Source: Nautilus pompilius (taxonomy: Eukaryota > Mollusca > Cephalopoda > Nautilida > Nautilidae). Taken from it: a stretch of DNA of 64,000 nt. The stretch is taken from positions 1 through 64,000 of the forward strand of contig JACATO010001703.1 in NCBI GenBank assembly GCA_018389105.1, given 5' to 3'. Both the position numbers and the translations under genes were made by a program. This document shows positions 39,501-51,942 of this stretch, piece by piece. The notes beneath the pieces are model-generated. The model was not told the origin of the DNA and did no database searches. It worked only from the letters and a program-made list of their open reading frames with translations. The stretch's first letter is position 1. Every line of letters starts with the position of its first letter.

Positions 39501-40431
39501 GTTAGTTTTGAGGGGATTTTAATATATGCACTAAATAAGCTCAGCAAACCCTGTACGCTGATCTTCTTTAATACGCTAATATTTCCAGCTGCCACACCTA
39601 GCTACACTGTTCAGGAGTATACCTGTAAGTGGCTGCCTGAAGAGAAATCAAAATGAAGAGTACATACGGTGCGAAATACAGCGAGAGATTGTGAGATTTG
39701 TAAAGGTTACTTTCTGGTTTACCACCCTCATTTTAAATTGACTAATTCTCAGTTTTAAAATGTATATCTAATACGTGTATTCGATATCAGCTTCATCTCT
39801 TTTGGCAGGGATTGTTTCTGTTTTACAAAGAAGCGCACGTGAGCGCTCGGGTGTCCGACTGGTAGCTAGTTTTCAATTCGGAAGCTCGAGAACAACATCA
39901 ACAGCAGCAACAACAACAAAAAAAAAGTGGCGGGGGGGTCGGATAACGAACAACAGGTCTGAGAAACCGGTCTGGTTTGCGCAAAGAAAGGAACACCTGG
40001 GGCAAAGACGCCATCTTTTTTTTTCTTTTTTTTTTTTTTGTCATTGTCTCCTCAGATGTTCTCGCCCCGTTTCTGAACTGGCGATTTTCGTACAGAAGTC
40101 CGCAGTAAACGATAAACACGCCAGGTAACTGACCCCAGAAACTAACCAGCTCTCAACCGTTTCTTAAGTACCAGAACGCGAGGTGAGTCACGCCATCTGT
40201 GATTACTCACGGGCGCAGACGACCACGTGTCTCTCGGTATCATTACTTACTCTGCCCCGTATTATAGAAATAAGTTTTAAATATTTTTCTTTTAAAAAAA
40301 AAAGAAAAAGGACAACATAAAGAGATGGGAGGCTCACTATTAATGTTTGTTGTTGTTTTCTCGCGATTTTTAAAAATGTTTCATTTATAGTCGAAAAAAA
40401 ATTATTGAAAATAAAAATCCGTTTAATATGC
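36546..40431. other. Gene-free stretch, nothing recognised
   Basis: No exon identified. A CTGATGATGGCAGCTGGGAAAC-type motif on the minus strand at about 37,021-37,042 resembles ends of Penelope-like or related retroelements, but no coding part is visible. From about 39,800 CpG density rises towards the triplicated module. Confidence 0.4.
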
Positions 40432-40725
40432 GCCCGTTTGGCCGCCATTCGCCTCACCTCTCTGGGCGGTGACGTAATCGACGTTGAAAGGAGGATATCG
40501 GCTCACGTGGTTCGGACTTTCCCGGTCGAGCCCGTTTGGCCGCCATTCGCCTCACCTCTCTGGGCGGTGACGTAATCGACGTTGAAAGGAGGATATCGGC
40601 TCACGTGGTTCGGACTTTCCCGGTCGAGCCCGTTTGGCCGCCATTCGCCTCACCTCTCTGGGCGGTGACGTAATCGACGTTGAAAGGAGGATATCGGCTC
40701 ACGTGGTTCGGACTTTCCCGGTCGA
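40432..40725. promoter_or_regulatory. 98-bp CpG-rich module in three identical tandem copies
   Basis: Copies at 40,432-40,529, 40,530-40,627 and 40,628-40,725 appear identical. Each carries GCCGCCATT (reverse complement AATGGCGGC, the YY1 core; 40,441-40,449 in copy 1), TGACGTAA (half-consensus CRE/ATF, 40,470-40,477) and the E-box CACGTG (40,504-40,509). The flanks are also CpG-rich and carry further CACGTG. Such a combination is typical of housekeeping promoters, so an amplified promoter or enhancer is plausible. Identity also means a recent duplication, or an assembly artefact. Confidence 0.6.
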
Positions 40726-43700
40726 GCCCCCCACACACACCCTCCCTTAAAAATTCCCAAACTTCAGGACCCAGAAAACACGTCGCCGCTCGCGCCACAT
40801 ATCGTATTAATGTTTTCGACGTTGTTTTTGTCCCCCCCCCCACCCTCGGGGCCGTTCCACCTCGACCATCCAATTATTTTTCCAGAAGCTTCTCTCTAGA
40901 ACGCGAGTAAGCGAACTGTGTCTGCGGACTTCCAGGCTCTTTCCAAAGTTATAACAGCCATTTCCCGTCCATTACCCGACGAGCGACGACCGGCTCCGCG
41001 CGAGATCGGCCACGCCCACCCATCAATCAAACTTGGCGTGTCTTTCCAAAGATTGGAAGCACTAGCAGGCACTCGGAAAAAGAAAACCTCCGTTCCGGGT
41101 ATGATTAAAACAACACAACAGCAGTTATTACCTAACAGCTGGTCCTGGCAAAATAATTCGATAAATCATCTGGAGATTAATCTGTTTTTCTTTCTTTAAA
41201 ATATCGTAAATACCTCACTCGCTGTAATAAGCCAGTTACCACGGGGACCCCCACGGGATACTTTCTCAGAGTCCCGTCAAGTTAGAAGATGATTGATAAT
41301 TTTACATTTACAATTTTATCCCCGTTAGTTCTGCTGCATGAAAATGGATTCCTGGCCGTTGTCTTCCATTTATTTCCCCTCGGCACGGGCCGTACAAATG
41401 CGGGAGAACTTTCGAGAAGCGAACGGAAATGAGAGCGAGTGTGTGTGAGGATGGAGAGGTTGCATAAGACCCGTTTTGCGCTATGTTGGTAGATAGGGAA
41501 AGGTTTCGCTCGTTATTTGCTGTTTAAGGTTAAGATTTCTGTCGACACGAAGGATGTTCGGCGTAAAACAGCCTTAGTTCAGTATCGTTTGGCACGAAGT
41601 CCGTCAGTGACGGCGTAGATTCGGAGCTGAAACATCTATTTAAATAAAAAAACGGAGAGAAAAGAGTTGCGATTGATGTTAGGGAACTCGGAAGAAGTAA
41701 GTTCCTGTTCTTGAGAATACTTCGGATGTTTTATGGCAACCTTGTTAAGGATTGTAATATTACCACAATAATATATATATATATATGTGAAGAAAGCTTC
41801 CTCTACATCCAGCTCTAAAACTGCGTCACATCAATATATCAACGACCACCGCCGATGGAACATATTTGATACACTTATGATTCCGTCGCTAAAATATGTT
41901 CTAGTATTAGGCCTTGTACACTCTTATGATTGTGTTTTTTACTTGTTTAATTGTTCAAAGGTGAGCAAATCTGCTTTGTCTGACATTTGCGTAATGACGG
42001 TTTCCTCAGGTAGTTAGCTTTTGCGACCATTCTCGTGGAATTAATCCCGGCTGGCTGAATATCCTTTGTTCTCGCCAAGCTGAAACAATCTAAATCGCTA
42101 CCTTTTACCTGGCAAACAAAATCCATTCAGGTGAGAAAAACAGAGACTTGCATTGACAGTATCGAGAACACTTCTTCGTATAATAATGTGGGAGAGCCGG
42201 TGGGGGGAGGGGACAGTTGAGCCGCGAGATAGAATTAAAGATGTTCCAATATAATTTTTACGAGCCTAAATCTCCGTTAGATGGGAGCCGAAGGGTCCAC
42301 CTGTTTCACCTGTAACCAAATGTTTGTAGTAGGACAGAAAACGAGCTCATTGTTCTAAAAAAAAACGGTTCTCTTTTGTTCAAGAGGCATAATAACATTT
42401 TAAAAAGCGTCTTTTTTCTTTTTAATTTGAAAAATGTATATTATATGTTTAGCAAAATAGAATATAAAAATCTAGAATCTCTATTGAATTCGGGAATTTT
42501 AAAAAATGATGTTGTTTTCTCCTATAAATGTTGTGCACGAGAAGCATCTGTCCTTGAACTCAATAACTGCCAAGATGAAGAGATCTTGTCCCCGGGCAGT
42601 AGCTGTGTATTAAAGCTAACGTCCATCGTGAAAATTGATACCGTGGGCGGATGAAGCTTCTTCCAGGTGCTGAAACCAAACATGACCTTTTCTGGGAAAG
42701 GAGGTGGTACGGAGTTGTGGGGGGGGGGTGTCGTCGTCGACAGCAGAAGATCGAGAAGAATGTTTGGTTAAAGCCGCCAGTCCGCGGAGACAGCATTAAT
42801 CGAGAAGTAGCGTGAAATCGAGGCGAAGGGAGGCTGCGTGGATGCTGCTTCAGACATACTCTTCCCCTGCACTCTGGAACTTCGCCGCGGAGTACATATT
42901 TATACAGCTTAATGAGCCAATGCCAATATTAAAACAGTGGCACTCGAATATCTATTTGGTTTATATCATGTAAATTAATTATTTTATCCAACCGGAAGCC
43001 ACTCGAACTGATCTGGATAAGCCACGGGGTAGCAGAACTTACAGTAAATGGGGGTCGGTTCGAAAATTTTTTTTTAATTTTTTTTTAGCTGGTTTAGAAA
43101 CAGAAGTCCATTACACAGGAGGAAGTGCTAGACTGGGCCGATTTTAGTTCGTGCGCTAAAAAAAAAACTATTTTACGGGCGCAATCTGATTCCGTCTAGA
43201 TGACGAGGAAGCTGAAACACAAGATGCTCTCGGTACATGGGCCGGGGCTGGACGTGTCTGTTATTAACGTCAGCCCCCAAGGTGTAACTTAACAACCCGC
43301 TAACGAAACCAAAACGGTGTACACCGACATAAAGTCCACCGACTGTCAGTGAAACCCCGCTCACCGGGTCAAACGTGGAGGGGGTGTGGCGACGAGACAC
43401 CGGATAATGAAATTAATTCCCGCCAATCTTATAGTAAGTTAAGAAATCATTCGTAAATCCATTTTGTAAATCACGTCATAAAATGGTCGGATCTGCTGAG
43501 TTCCGCTTTTGATGCAACCCAGTCATTGGAACAACAAAAGAAAATTCCGCATTGTCTAGTAATTATATCTAGCGTTCGAGAAGACGCGAGCAAATAATCG
43601 ATGCAACATGATGAACTGTTTGTTGTATAATTAAATATGAAACTAACCAGATATTCCTTCTTAGAAAGGCGAATGAAACATGTTTTCTTTAGTCTTGGAC

Positions 43701-46264
43701 TTGGATTTTTTAAATTCCGCCTCTGATGGGAGGATTGGTTAATCGCTTGAACTTGGCTGCTTAAGTGAGAGGCTTTGTGGGCTCCGTGTGTCCTCCAGAG
43801 CTGTGAATACGTCTGTAAAACTCCTATTTAGTCTTCTTATAGTTCCACTCTAGTGATCAGGAAGAAGGTGGGTGATCCGGCTTGCGTTAACGAAGAGAGT
43901 TAATCTTCATTTTGTTGCCTATCTACTTTCGTTATGCCGTTGTACTCGGTATATCTCAGATTTTGTTTGTGTTGTCATGGCGGTACTAACTGTAGATCTG
44001 GATGTTCCTGTTCTATGCTGTAATAACAATTCCTATGACCCTAACCTCCTCTTTGTAGCGATTGTCTCAATCTTTCCCGCTGTAATGTAATTCGTCCCGA
44101 TGTCAAGATTCCTCCTTTTGTATTATTCTGTGGCTATATTCTGCAGGCCTGCATCCTCTGATGTTGAATTGTAGATTTTTTTTTGTTGTTTTGTTTAGGT
44201 AGTCTCTTGTATACAATGTATATCGATGTTGTTTCGTAACCACTCCCCTTTGTATTACATTGCTTACTATTGACTGTCTTTTGTTCTGTTCTACTTGTAC
44301 GAGCAGTAAAGGGGACCCTCGTTCGTGGATAAATAGCGTGAAACTCGTCTCAGACAGCTGACCTGAGCTTTGCCTACCTAGCGGCTCCACAGAGAATGGT
44401 ACCTACCCAGCATATGAATCCAGATATTCCGTGTTGGATGGGGATGTATAGCGTCTGGACAGCTTGGCTTTTACACTATGGGTGTTTAAGCCTTCCTGTC
44501 CGCGTCAGGAAGAGACCTAGTACATCCGACTTCGGCTGGTTAACCCTTTGATGTTGCTTGTATTTGGTCATAATCAATAAAATGAGGTGATCATTTTCAG
44601 TAGCTATGTCAGATGTTTCCAATTAATTAAGCTAAACGTTCCAGTCTACTTTTATTTAAGGAATCGTAATTTCTTTATACGTCTGTTGCCCATGCGCTAA
44701 TTTAAAGGGACTGTTCCGGGTTACGTGCTACGCTGCGCCTTATCGGAGAAAGATTCGCCGACGAAAACAAGTAAAAGCGTCGTACGAACTGCACACAATT
44801 GTGCATGCTACCAGTGGGGCCCCACCGGTTCTTGATACACCAAGTAAACTGAACACATCTTCGTCTCGTATTTTTGCGGCTGCTTACTACATCGTTTTTA
44901 TAAACATAAATATCTAGTCGACCTTTGAAAAGATACGTCTGAACGTTGGGATCGCGTCACGTCTGCAATGCAGGGGAGATAACTAATATTATAGGATTGC
45001 GTGCATGTGACCATTTTTTCACAGAAAGGATCGTGACAGCTGGTCAGCTTTGACGAATTCTAAAAAAATACTAAATGATTTGCTAACTAACATTTATTTT
45101 GTCCTATTCATAAATTATTAACTATACAAAACAAATTTTATAAAACACGTGTTTCGAAATTTTAGAAAATTTCTGCGTACTTCTTGAGAAGGAATCAATA
45201 CGAGAAATGATAGAAGGCATTTTAAAATACGGTTTGGCTTCCTTTTATATAATTTATTACGTCAGGCTCTGGAAATAATATCTTACTTTTTATTTTTAAA
45301 ATTAACAAAAAGGAATTTTTTTTTTCATTTTACTTCGACCATTTACAACTTCAATGCCAAGTTGATGTAACTACTATAGATCGACAAAGAATGCAATGCT
45401 TCATAAATATTGAATGCCTCTTACATCTGGAGAGAGGAAAAGCATCTTCTAACAATAAATAGAGAAACTTTGATTAATGGCAAAAGCCTCCGGCTGCTGC
45501 GATGACTTCCTTCTGCTTTGGTGCGAGTTCAGTAATTGGCAAGACGAAATCTTACGCAGAACAGCACTGTCTAGGTCTGACTTTGTAATGCTTTATTATC
45601 TGTCCCAGCGCCAGCTACTGGGGTCTGGCGATTTCTACTTACACCCATAGATGTCGAGTACCTCTTGCTGTCAGAGAAGTCTTACAGCATCTAAAAATTA
45701 ACCACATTCTCTCAAAACTAATTTGACCCCCCCTTTTTCTTCTCTTTTTTTTTTAAAAAAAGCAATAATAATTCCACCGTTGACGTGGCAGATCTGACAC
45801 CAGGCGTTGTAACCCTCCACCAATTATTCTGACAGAAAAAAACAACAACGGGTTTGACTGGAGACCGAATTCTGCATAGAAACGGGATTAATTTAATCCA
45901 TAACCAAGACGCTCTCCCTCTTTTTATTATGGAAAACTTAATGCCACTGAATTTAAACTTTCCGTGCATTTGAAAGTTGTGTGGATTTACGTTATGGCTC
46001 TTCTGTGAAAAGGTCCGAGAATCCAGCAGCTTTTGTACGTTGTACTCGCATAGCGTGAGGATATAGAGACAGGCTTTACGAAATAAGGTCTTTAACAGTT
46101 ATTGAAGAGCGAGTAAAGAGGACGCCCCATGATATTCGGCGTTAGCAGGTGCTCTGACGTCAGCCCATTGTCTACAAATGAAAAACAAAAAAATGGCAAT
46201 CTATGAAGCAATGCATACAGTTTTTGTTTATATAATTATATTGATATTTTAGTTATCTGTCAGT
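40726..46264. other. Gene-free stretch with an unidentified repeat-like segment
   Basis: No domain recognised. The part 43,860-44,590 has the feel of a decayed element: open frames on both strands, a 7-bp hairpin CTTCCTG/CAGGAAG near 44,490-44,512 and an AATAAA at 44,576-44,581. I cannot name it. The remainder is ordinary AT-rich intergenic or intronic DNA. Confidence 0.4.
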
Positions 46265-46312
46265 AGTATATATATTATATATATATATATAATATGTGTG
46301 TGTGTGTGTATA
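46265..46312. repeat. (TA)n(TG)n compound microsatellite
   Basis: TATATATTATATATATATATATAAT runs directly into TGTGTGTGTGTGTATATA. Confidence 0.9.
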
Positions 46313-47379
46313 TAGGGCTTCTGCACCCTCCCTCAAAAACATCTTTTGTCTAATTGTAAGATATAGAAATCTAAAAACTCAATTTTGCATTCTTCTCGCT
46401 GCGAACTGCACGTATGAAAAAGCGCCGGATATTCCCCGGCCAGGTGCGAGGAATATCCGCTATAAGTTCAACAGTCAAATGTTAATAAGCCTACCCGATA
46501 CTGAATCATAATAAATACTAACCCAAAGCCGGCATGTGACAGCCAAACGTTCAGATCTTAATATTTTCGTGATTTGGTACAGGACGTACGTCAGTTCCAT
46601 AACAACTCACTTTTGATGTGATCTAATTTCAAAATTTTAAGCTTTAGATTTCAAACATTGAACTTCGCTGTTAAAACCCTGACTACAGAATGCTCGAAGT
46701 TTGACTAGACCGTCAGGCTGACTGCACATCGGGCATGAAATGGTTACAGGCGATATTTTATAAACATTAATCAATAAAATGTTTTGTTATTGGTTATAAG
46801 TAAAAAATCAAAACTCGCTTTTTATTGGTTGTAAAGTTTATAAAATACCTAACACACGTCTTTGTCTAGGATTGTGGGTTTAAGAGTATTCAAAATGTGT
46901 AATGTATACTTTTCGGTTTAATATAATAAAATTAAAATACAAAAATCTTACAGATTCTCTTTGCTACCGCTTAAAAAAAAAACAAAATATGCATACCTAA
47001 ACATGAAAGAGCATGGATTTCTACCACACTTCTGCTTACAAATCATCTCTTGAAAATAAATTCAATAAAAGTTGCAGGATAGATAATAAATGAATTTTTA
47101 AAACTTAAATCTAAAATGGATAAAATAAATTTTGAATAAAAATGGTTTGCAAACGATTAAAAATTCTTTAATAACAAGAATTAAAACCACAAAATTATAT
47201 ACCTATCTTTATATAATACAGAGGTTATATATACACATAAGAAGTTAATTAAATCGGAAATAACATAATATTCATTGAAGTTGTGTTACCTCATTTTGGT
47301 GACATGTTTCATCCACTAGGTGATAGAAATATCAACTTTAATAGGAATTTCAGTTTTCATTAATCTGGAAACTATTCTG

Positions 47380-47980
47380 GAGAAACAATCCGTGGGACTT
47401 TTTTTTTAGTAGCCTTTTAATAATTTTAAATATTTCATCAATCCAATTTAAGTGCATTTTTAAAAAAAAATGTTTTAAAACGATACATTAGTACTAAATC
47501 TTTAGCTTTAAATAGTTTTTTTTTCTTTTATCATATCTAATTTTGTGTCTACTTAGTTTCCATTATTTTTTACACTCGGTTCTTTTGGTGACATGTCGGT
47601 AGATCTTTACTTTTTGTTGTTGCGCTCATTCATTGATATATTTAGAATGGTAATCCAGATATAATCATTATTTTCTCTAAACTTCTTTAGCGTATTATTT
47701 TTAAGGTTTTACCTAATATCTCGACTACAACTGCTTTACCTGCATTATATGTATGATACATTTCTATTCCTTTTAAAGGTATTTTAAAGTTCTGATAACA
47801 TGTTCACTTTCCATATCAGTCCGCAGTTTTTATTAAAGATTTTCTAGTTTTACTTTTAATGAAATATTCAAAGTATTTTCAGAAAATACATCTCTTACAT
47901 TTATTGAAAAAGCTCGCTTATCAACTAAGTCCGCTGACCAGATTATCATCTAGCAGGTTTATGTAAATCTCCAGCCAGTA
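47380..47980 (-). pseudogene. Polinton integrase relic
   Basis: Minus-strand blocks IIWSADLVDKRAF (about 47,946-47,908) and EMYHTYNAGKAV (about 47,766-47,725) correspond to the start of the retroviral-type integrase core and the conserved 'Y-NEGK' region before its last acidic residue in Polinton integrases. A tail resembling the chromodomain-side extension follows to about 47,380. The gene is broken in many places. Confidence 0.65.
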
Positions 47981-48099
47981 CAAGGCAGGTGTCTTCAGCA
48001 TTTTTTGTGTTTACTTTTTAATTGTACCTGAAACTCTAATTTCCTTGGTGGAACTTCCAAAACATATATTACCCTTAATTTTATTTTAAACTAAACGTC

Positions 48100-48575
48100 T
48101 ATCAATTTTTTCTCTTAAACTAAAATTTTGAGTATTATTATTATCATCATGAATATATCAGTTTTTTGTCGGCTTCTAATACCAGCAAAACTGCCTACGG
48201 AACCACCTTCTTTATAGCTTAAACTATTTGTATAGCACGCACGATCAGCTTTATTTATAGGTTCTTTACTGTATTTTGGTGAATTATATAGATTTAATCT
48301 TGAATCTAATCGCGTTTCCGCACCACAGTAGTTATTATCCCGGTAAATGTTTTTCATCAAGATATTTAGCCCTAGGAAATAAAGGAAATTTTCCTAAAGA
48401 TGATTGTACATCTCCGGAAACAAACTTTAATCCTGAGACAAAAACATGTTTATTTTTCCCACAAATGTTACACGCTTCTTTTAACATAAATCGATTATTC
48501 TTACTAATAACCTCTTCGTTGTTTGTATTATTTTTACTTTTACATCACAAACAACAATCTTTAGACTTTTGTTTA
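48100..48575 (-). pseudogene. Polinton Cys-motif plus PLA2-like protein relic
   Basis: On the minus strand a CNICGKNKHVFVS block (about 48,475-48,430) is followed by YCGAETRLDSRLN (about 48,330-48,285) and then EPINKADRAC, the order seen in Polinton/adintovirus proteins that join a short Cys motif to a phospholipase A2-like domain. The same fold occurs in the parvovirus VP1 unique region, where it helps escape from endosomes. Here it is a broken relic beside the integrase relic. Confidence 0.65.
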
Positions 48576-49879
48576 TAAGTAAGTCTGAATTCAGAATAAC
48601 AAAAGTATATTTTTCAGCTGATTCTTTTTCTTCAGATCTCACTTTGAGGTGATTAGATGTTTATTGTTGATTCCATTGTTGCAACTTGACTAATTTTGTA
48701 GATAGTTAAAATTCAAGAGTAGGTTTCTTCTTCTATTCATAAGTTTACAGATGGAAATGAATACAAAAGTTAGTCTGAAACTAAGCAAAGTAAAATTAAA
48801 TTAAAATTAAATAAACAGTAAGAACTTAAGCGTTTTCGATTTTTTTGTTTAAATGATTAAATTTAAAACTTATTGGGAAAATAAGAATAGTAAAGATCAT
48901 AAGTTTTCATTACTTAGAAATATACGTGGATTGATTATATAAAAAGAGTTGAAACCATGTCTACTTAAGAGTATGTTATTCAATCCATGTTTTTTTCAAT
49001 TATTCTAATGATGTTTTTTTTTAAAAATCTTTACATCAACCTGAATATCAAGCAATAAGAGTGGGTTTGCTAATAAGCTAAATAAATAACAGATATTAAA
49101 TATTTTTTTTAATGAAACTGAATTAAAGAGTGAACATTTTGACCCACAAAATATTTGCAAAATAATATAAACAAGAAATATATGTAGAATATTTTGACCA
49201 AATGATATTTCTAATCCGAAATAAATTAATTCAAAATTTTAAAATTCGCTTATTTTTTTTTATGACCATATGTGTGACAAAAATCAAACAGTTTTAGTGA
49301 TTTTATTATTAGACTATCTACCTTTTAAGTAATAGTTATAAAATTGACACTACTCTTCGTTTATTGCAACTTTTATCTAAACAATATTTAAATTTATGTT
49401 TCGATTTTAGCATACACAGTTCAGCTATTTACCACAACGATGGTGATGCACAAAATAAACTAAGTTCAAGTAAAATTATAAACCGAACAAATGTATTTGT
49501 CCTGAACTAAAACAAAAACGTCTTATTACAAATCCAGCAAAATTCATCTAAACTAAAAATATTTTATTTTACAAAGAATGAAGTAAGCATAATTTGGTGA
49601 ATAAGAGTCTTGTTTTTACCCTCAGATCAAAATCAGTTAATTGAAAAACTTTGTTTACTTTAAGCGCCTAAACAAGATACAAATAATAATTTTTTTAATT
49701 AGAAAGATGCAAATAGTAATTAATTATTTTAAATAAATTTAATAGATACGCTAATTTAACATTATTAATGGTTGAGTAGCTATTTATAAAATAGCAAAAG
49801 TGTTGAACAATTGGTAAAATTCAAATATTCCTATAATTTTGTTTATCAAAAATGAAAATATTAGAACAGATTTTTATTC

Positions 49880-50325
49880 AACATTAAATTTAGATTATAC
49901 GAAACAATATGAAAATGCTTTGATTAATTTTAAGACGTATTACTCTTTTTCAGATGTTAGTAAACAAATAATATTTTGAAAATATAGTACCGGTAATGGA
50001 ATCGTTTGACCAACAATAACTTCAGACAGTTTCATATGAATTTAAAAATTGGCAACGAAATTCCAACACGTGAAAAATAACAATCATTGATATTTTAAAA
50101 CTAAGTAATATTACATTACTCTTAAAGCTGATAATGATTTCATTGATATTAATTCTAACTATAAGGTTGTTTTACTGTAAAGGATGGTTTAGAAAATCTG
50201 TTAAAATTTAACACCAAGACTTTATCATTTGATTACAATTAAAGTGATAATTCAATTAATATTTTATCATTTAATTATATTCTTGTAACTTGTGATTTAA
50301 TTAAAAATAGCATGGGATGTTATAT
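49880..50325 (+). pseudogene. Polinton penton-like (minor capsid) protein relic
   Basis: YENALINFKTYYSFSDV at about 49,908-49,958 resembles the 'yEiALlsLetYnsIpNI' start of the Polinton minor capsid protein. INILSFNYILVTCDLIKN at about 50,255-50,310 resembles its 'vNIxxvnsIlVxCdLI' block. The region between is degraded. A short repeat follows directly at 50,330. Confidence 0.5.
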
Positions 50326-50329
50326 ATTC

Positions 50330-50410
50330 CTTCTTTATTCTGCCTGTCTCACAAACTGGCTTCGTTGTAGAAATCAATCTTTCATGATGGCCCTGCTGAG
50401 AGAGACTGCA
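50330..50410. repeat. Short interspersed repeat, copy 1
   Basis: TTCTTTATTCTGCCTGTCTC then ACAAACTGGCTTCGTTGTAG and CCCTGCTGAGAGAGACTGC. The same order of blocks recurs at 51,862-51,942 with about one difference in four or five. Less AT-rich than the surrounding fossil element, so it is a later insertion. Confidence 0.55.
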
Positions 50411-51344
50411 GCTGTTGTAAGTACTGTAGGAGAGTAAACGTTTCTAATTTAGTATTTACTAATTGACATAACCTTTAAACATTTTATCAAATTTTTTGAA
50501 GATTTTAAATGGTTAAAAAAACAAAAAATAGGTTGTTTACCAGTTAATAAAAGTTTATTTCAAACATCTAAATTTTAATTATAGATCAAGATGAAAATGT
50601 ATAAATTTCCGAAACTAAATTGTTTCACTTAGATTACATTTAAGACAAGTTTAAAATGAATTTGGATTTGTTTAGATTAAATACTTAAGAAATACTCTAA
50701 AAATCACTTGTAACAGAATGTCTGGATATGTTTTTAATAATTCAAAAAGAATATACCCCATTAGAGATAATTTTGAAAATATTACTAAGGTTTAAAAAGG
50801 TTATGTTTCTCACAAAATTAAACTAAAAATAATAAATAATATTTCTAATAATTCTAGCATTAAAACTTTAGTAATTCGCAAATTAAATTTTCTATTCAAA
50901 ACATAAATGCACTAACTGCTAGCTCGCGAAACTAAAAAAACTTACAGAAAAGTAAAAAAGAAACGTTCAATGCAAATAAACATAGGTAAAGAATTTTAAA
51001 AATCAGCTAAAGATATTATAAAATCAACCTTTTAATAATAAATGTTTGTATATTAAGTAGAATAAAAATTGACGGCAGTGGATTTAATTATTGATGAAGC
51101 TATAAATAAATATGAGTTTTATGAATCTAGAACTGAGATAGATATAAATAATTCTGGTGCAGAAAATGGTATTACAATTCATATTCAGAGTGCGAATTTA
51201 TTGCCACATAATGCTGGGATACTGTTTGAAAGAAAACTTTTAAAAGTTTGTAATACAAATTATGTCGATAATATAATTATACGGAAAATTCAATTAACAA
51301 GTCGTAATCTAGTTAATTGTAAACAATTAGTTCTTCATTGCAAT

Positions 51345-51492
51345 TTTTGCTGCTATGTTTCGAAACGTTTATTTTTTCCCGTCCTCATGGGTATTTTAAT
51401 ATCTCCTGATGATATTATCACATACTTTATTGGTGGGATTCGAAACAGGAATTGTCTGATTGTGAATCCGACATTCTGCTGAATGAGCTACC
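51345..51492 (-). mobile_element. tRNA-headed SINE within the fossil capsid gene
   Basis: The minus strand from 51,492 begins GGTAGCTCATTCAGCAGAAT (A-box-like) and carries GTTTCGAATCCCACC (B box, ending at 51,432), about 60 nt for a degenerate tRNA-like head. The body appears to continue left to about 51,345. It is a different family from the 28.4-28.8 kb SINE, because the heads differ. Confidence 0.5.
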
Positions 51493-51861
51493 AACAATTA
51501 TTGGTAAAATTGTATCTCTATTTAACCTCACAGATTAGTTTCTCCAAATATTTTATATTTTTTAGCACGTAGATTGGGTAACTATATAGGATTGAGTTCA
51601 AAACTTGACCTGCTAATGGACTGATTGACTAGAACCATGTATGCTACTTCTTTAATCTGTTGAGCTCCCTAGTGGGGGCTCAATGGCCAGGATCGTTGCT
51701 TCTGCTCATTTCAGTGGTTCATCTCTCATTGGACGTGTTCTAAAACCCCTGAGCTCTTTGTCTTAACCTTTTTTGTTGCTCTCCCGTGTTGTTTTACTCT
51801 TACTAACATCGGTCTACATTTTTACCCTTATATGGTCGCCCACAATCGCATATATATACGC

Positions 51862-51942
51862 AGTGCTTTATTATGCCTGCCTTACAAACTAGATTAGTTG
51901 TAGACAGTACATTCGTTACCGTGGTCCTACTGGGAAAGACTG
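51862..51942. repeat. Short interspersed repeat, copy 2
   Basis: TGCTTTATTATGCCTGCCTT then ACAAACTAGATTAGTTGTAG and TCCTACTGGGAAAGACTGC, aligned block by block with 50,330-50,410. It lies within the stretch that interrupts the fossil capsid gene. Confidence 0.55.

Noticed and set aside
43860-44590. Possible gag-like or LTR-like segment with polyadenylation signal
   Set aside because: No conserved protein block or terminal repeats could be found. The AATAAA alone is not evidence.
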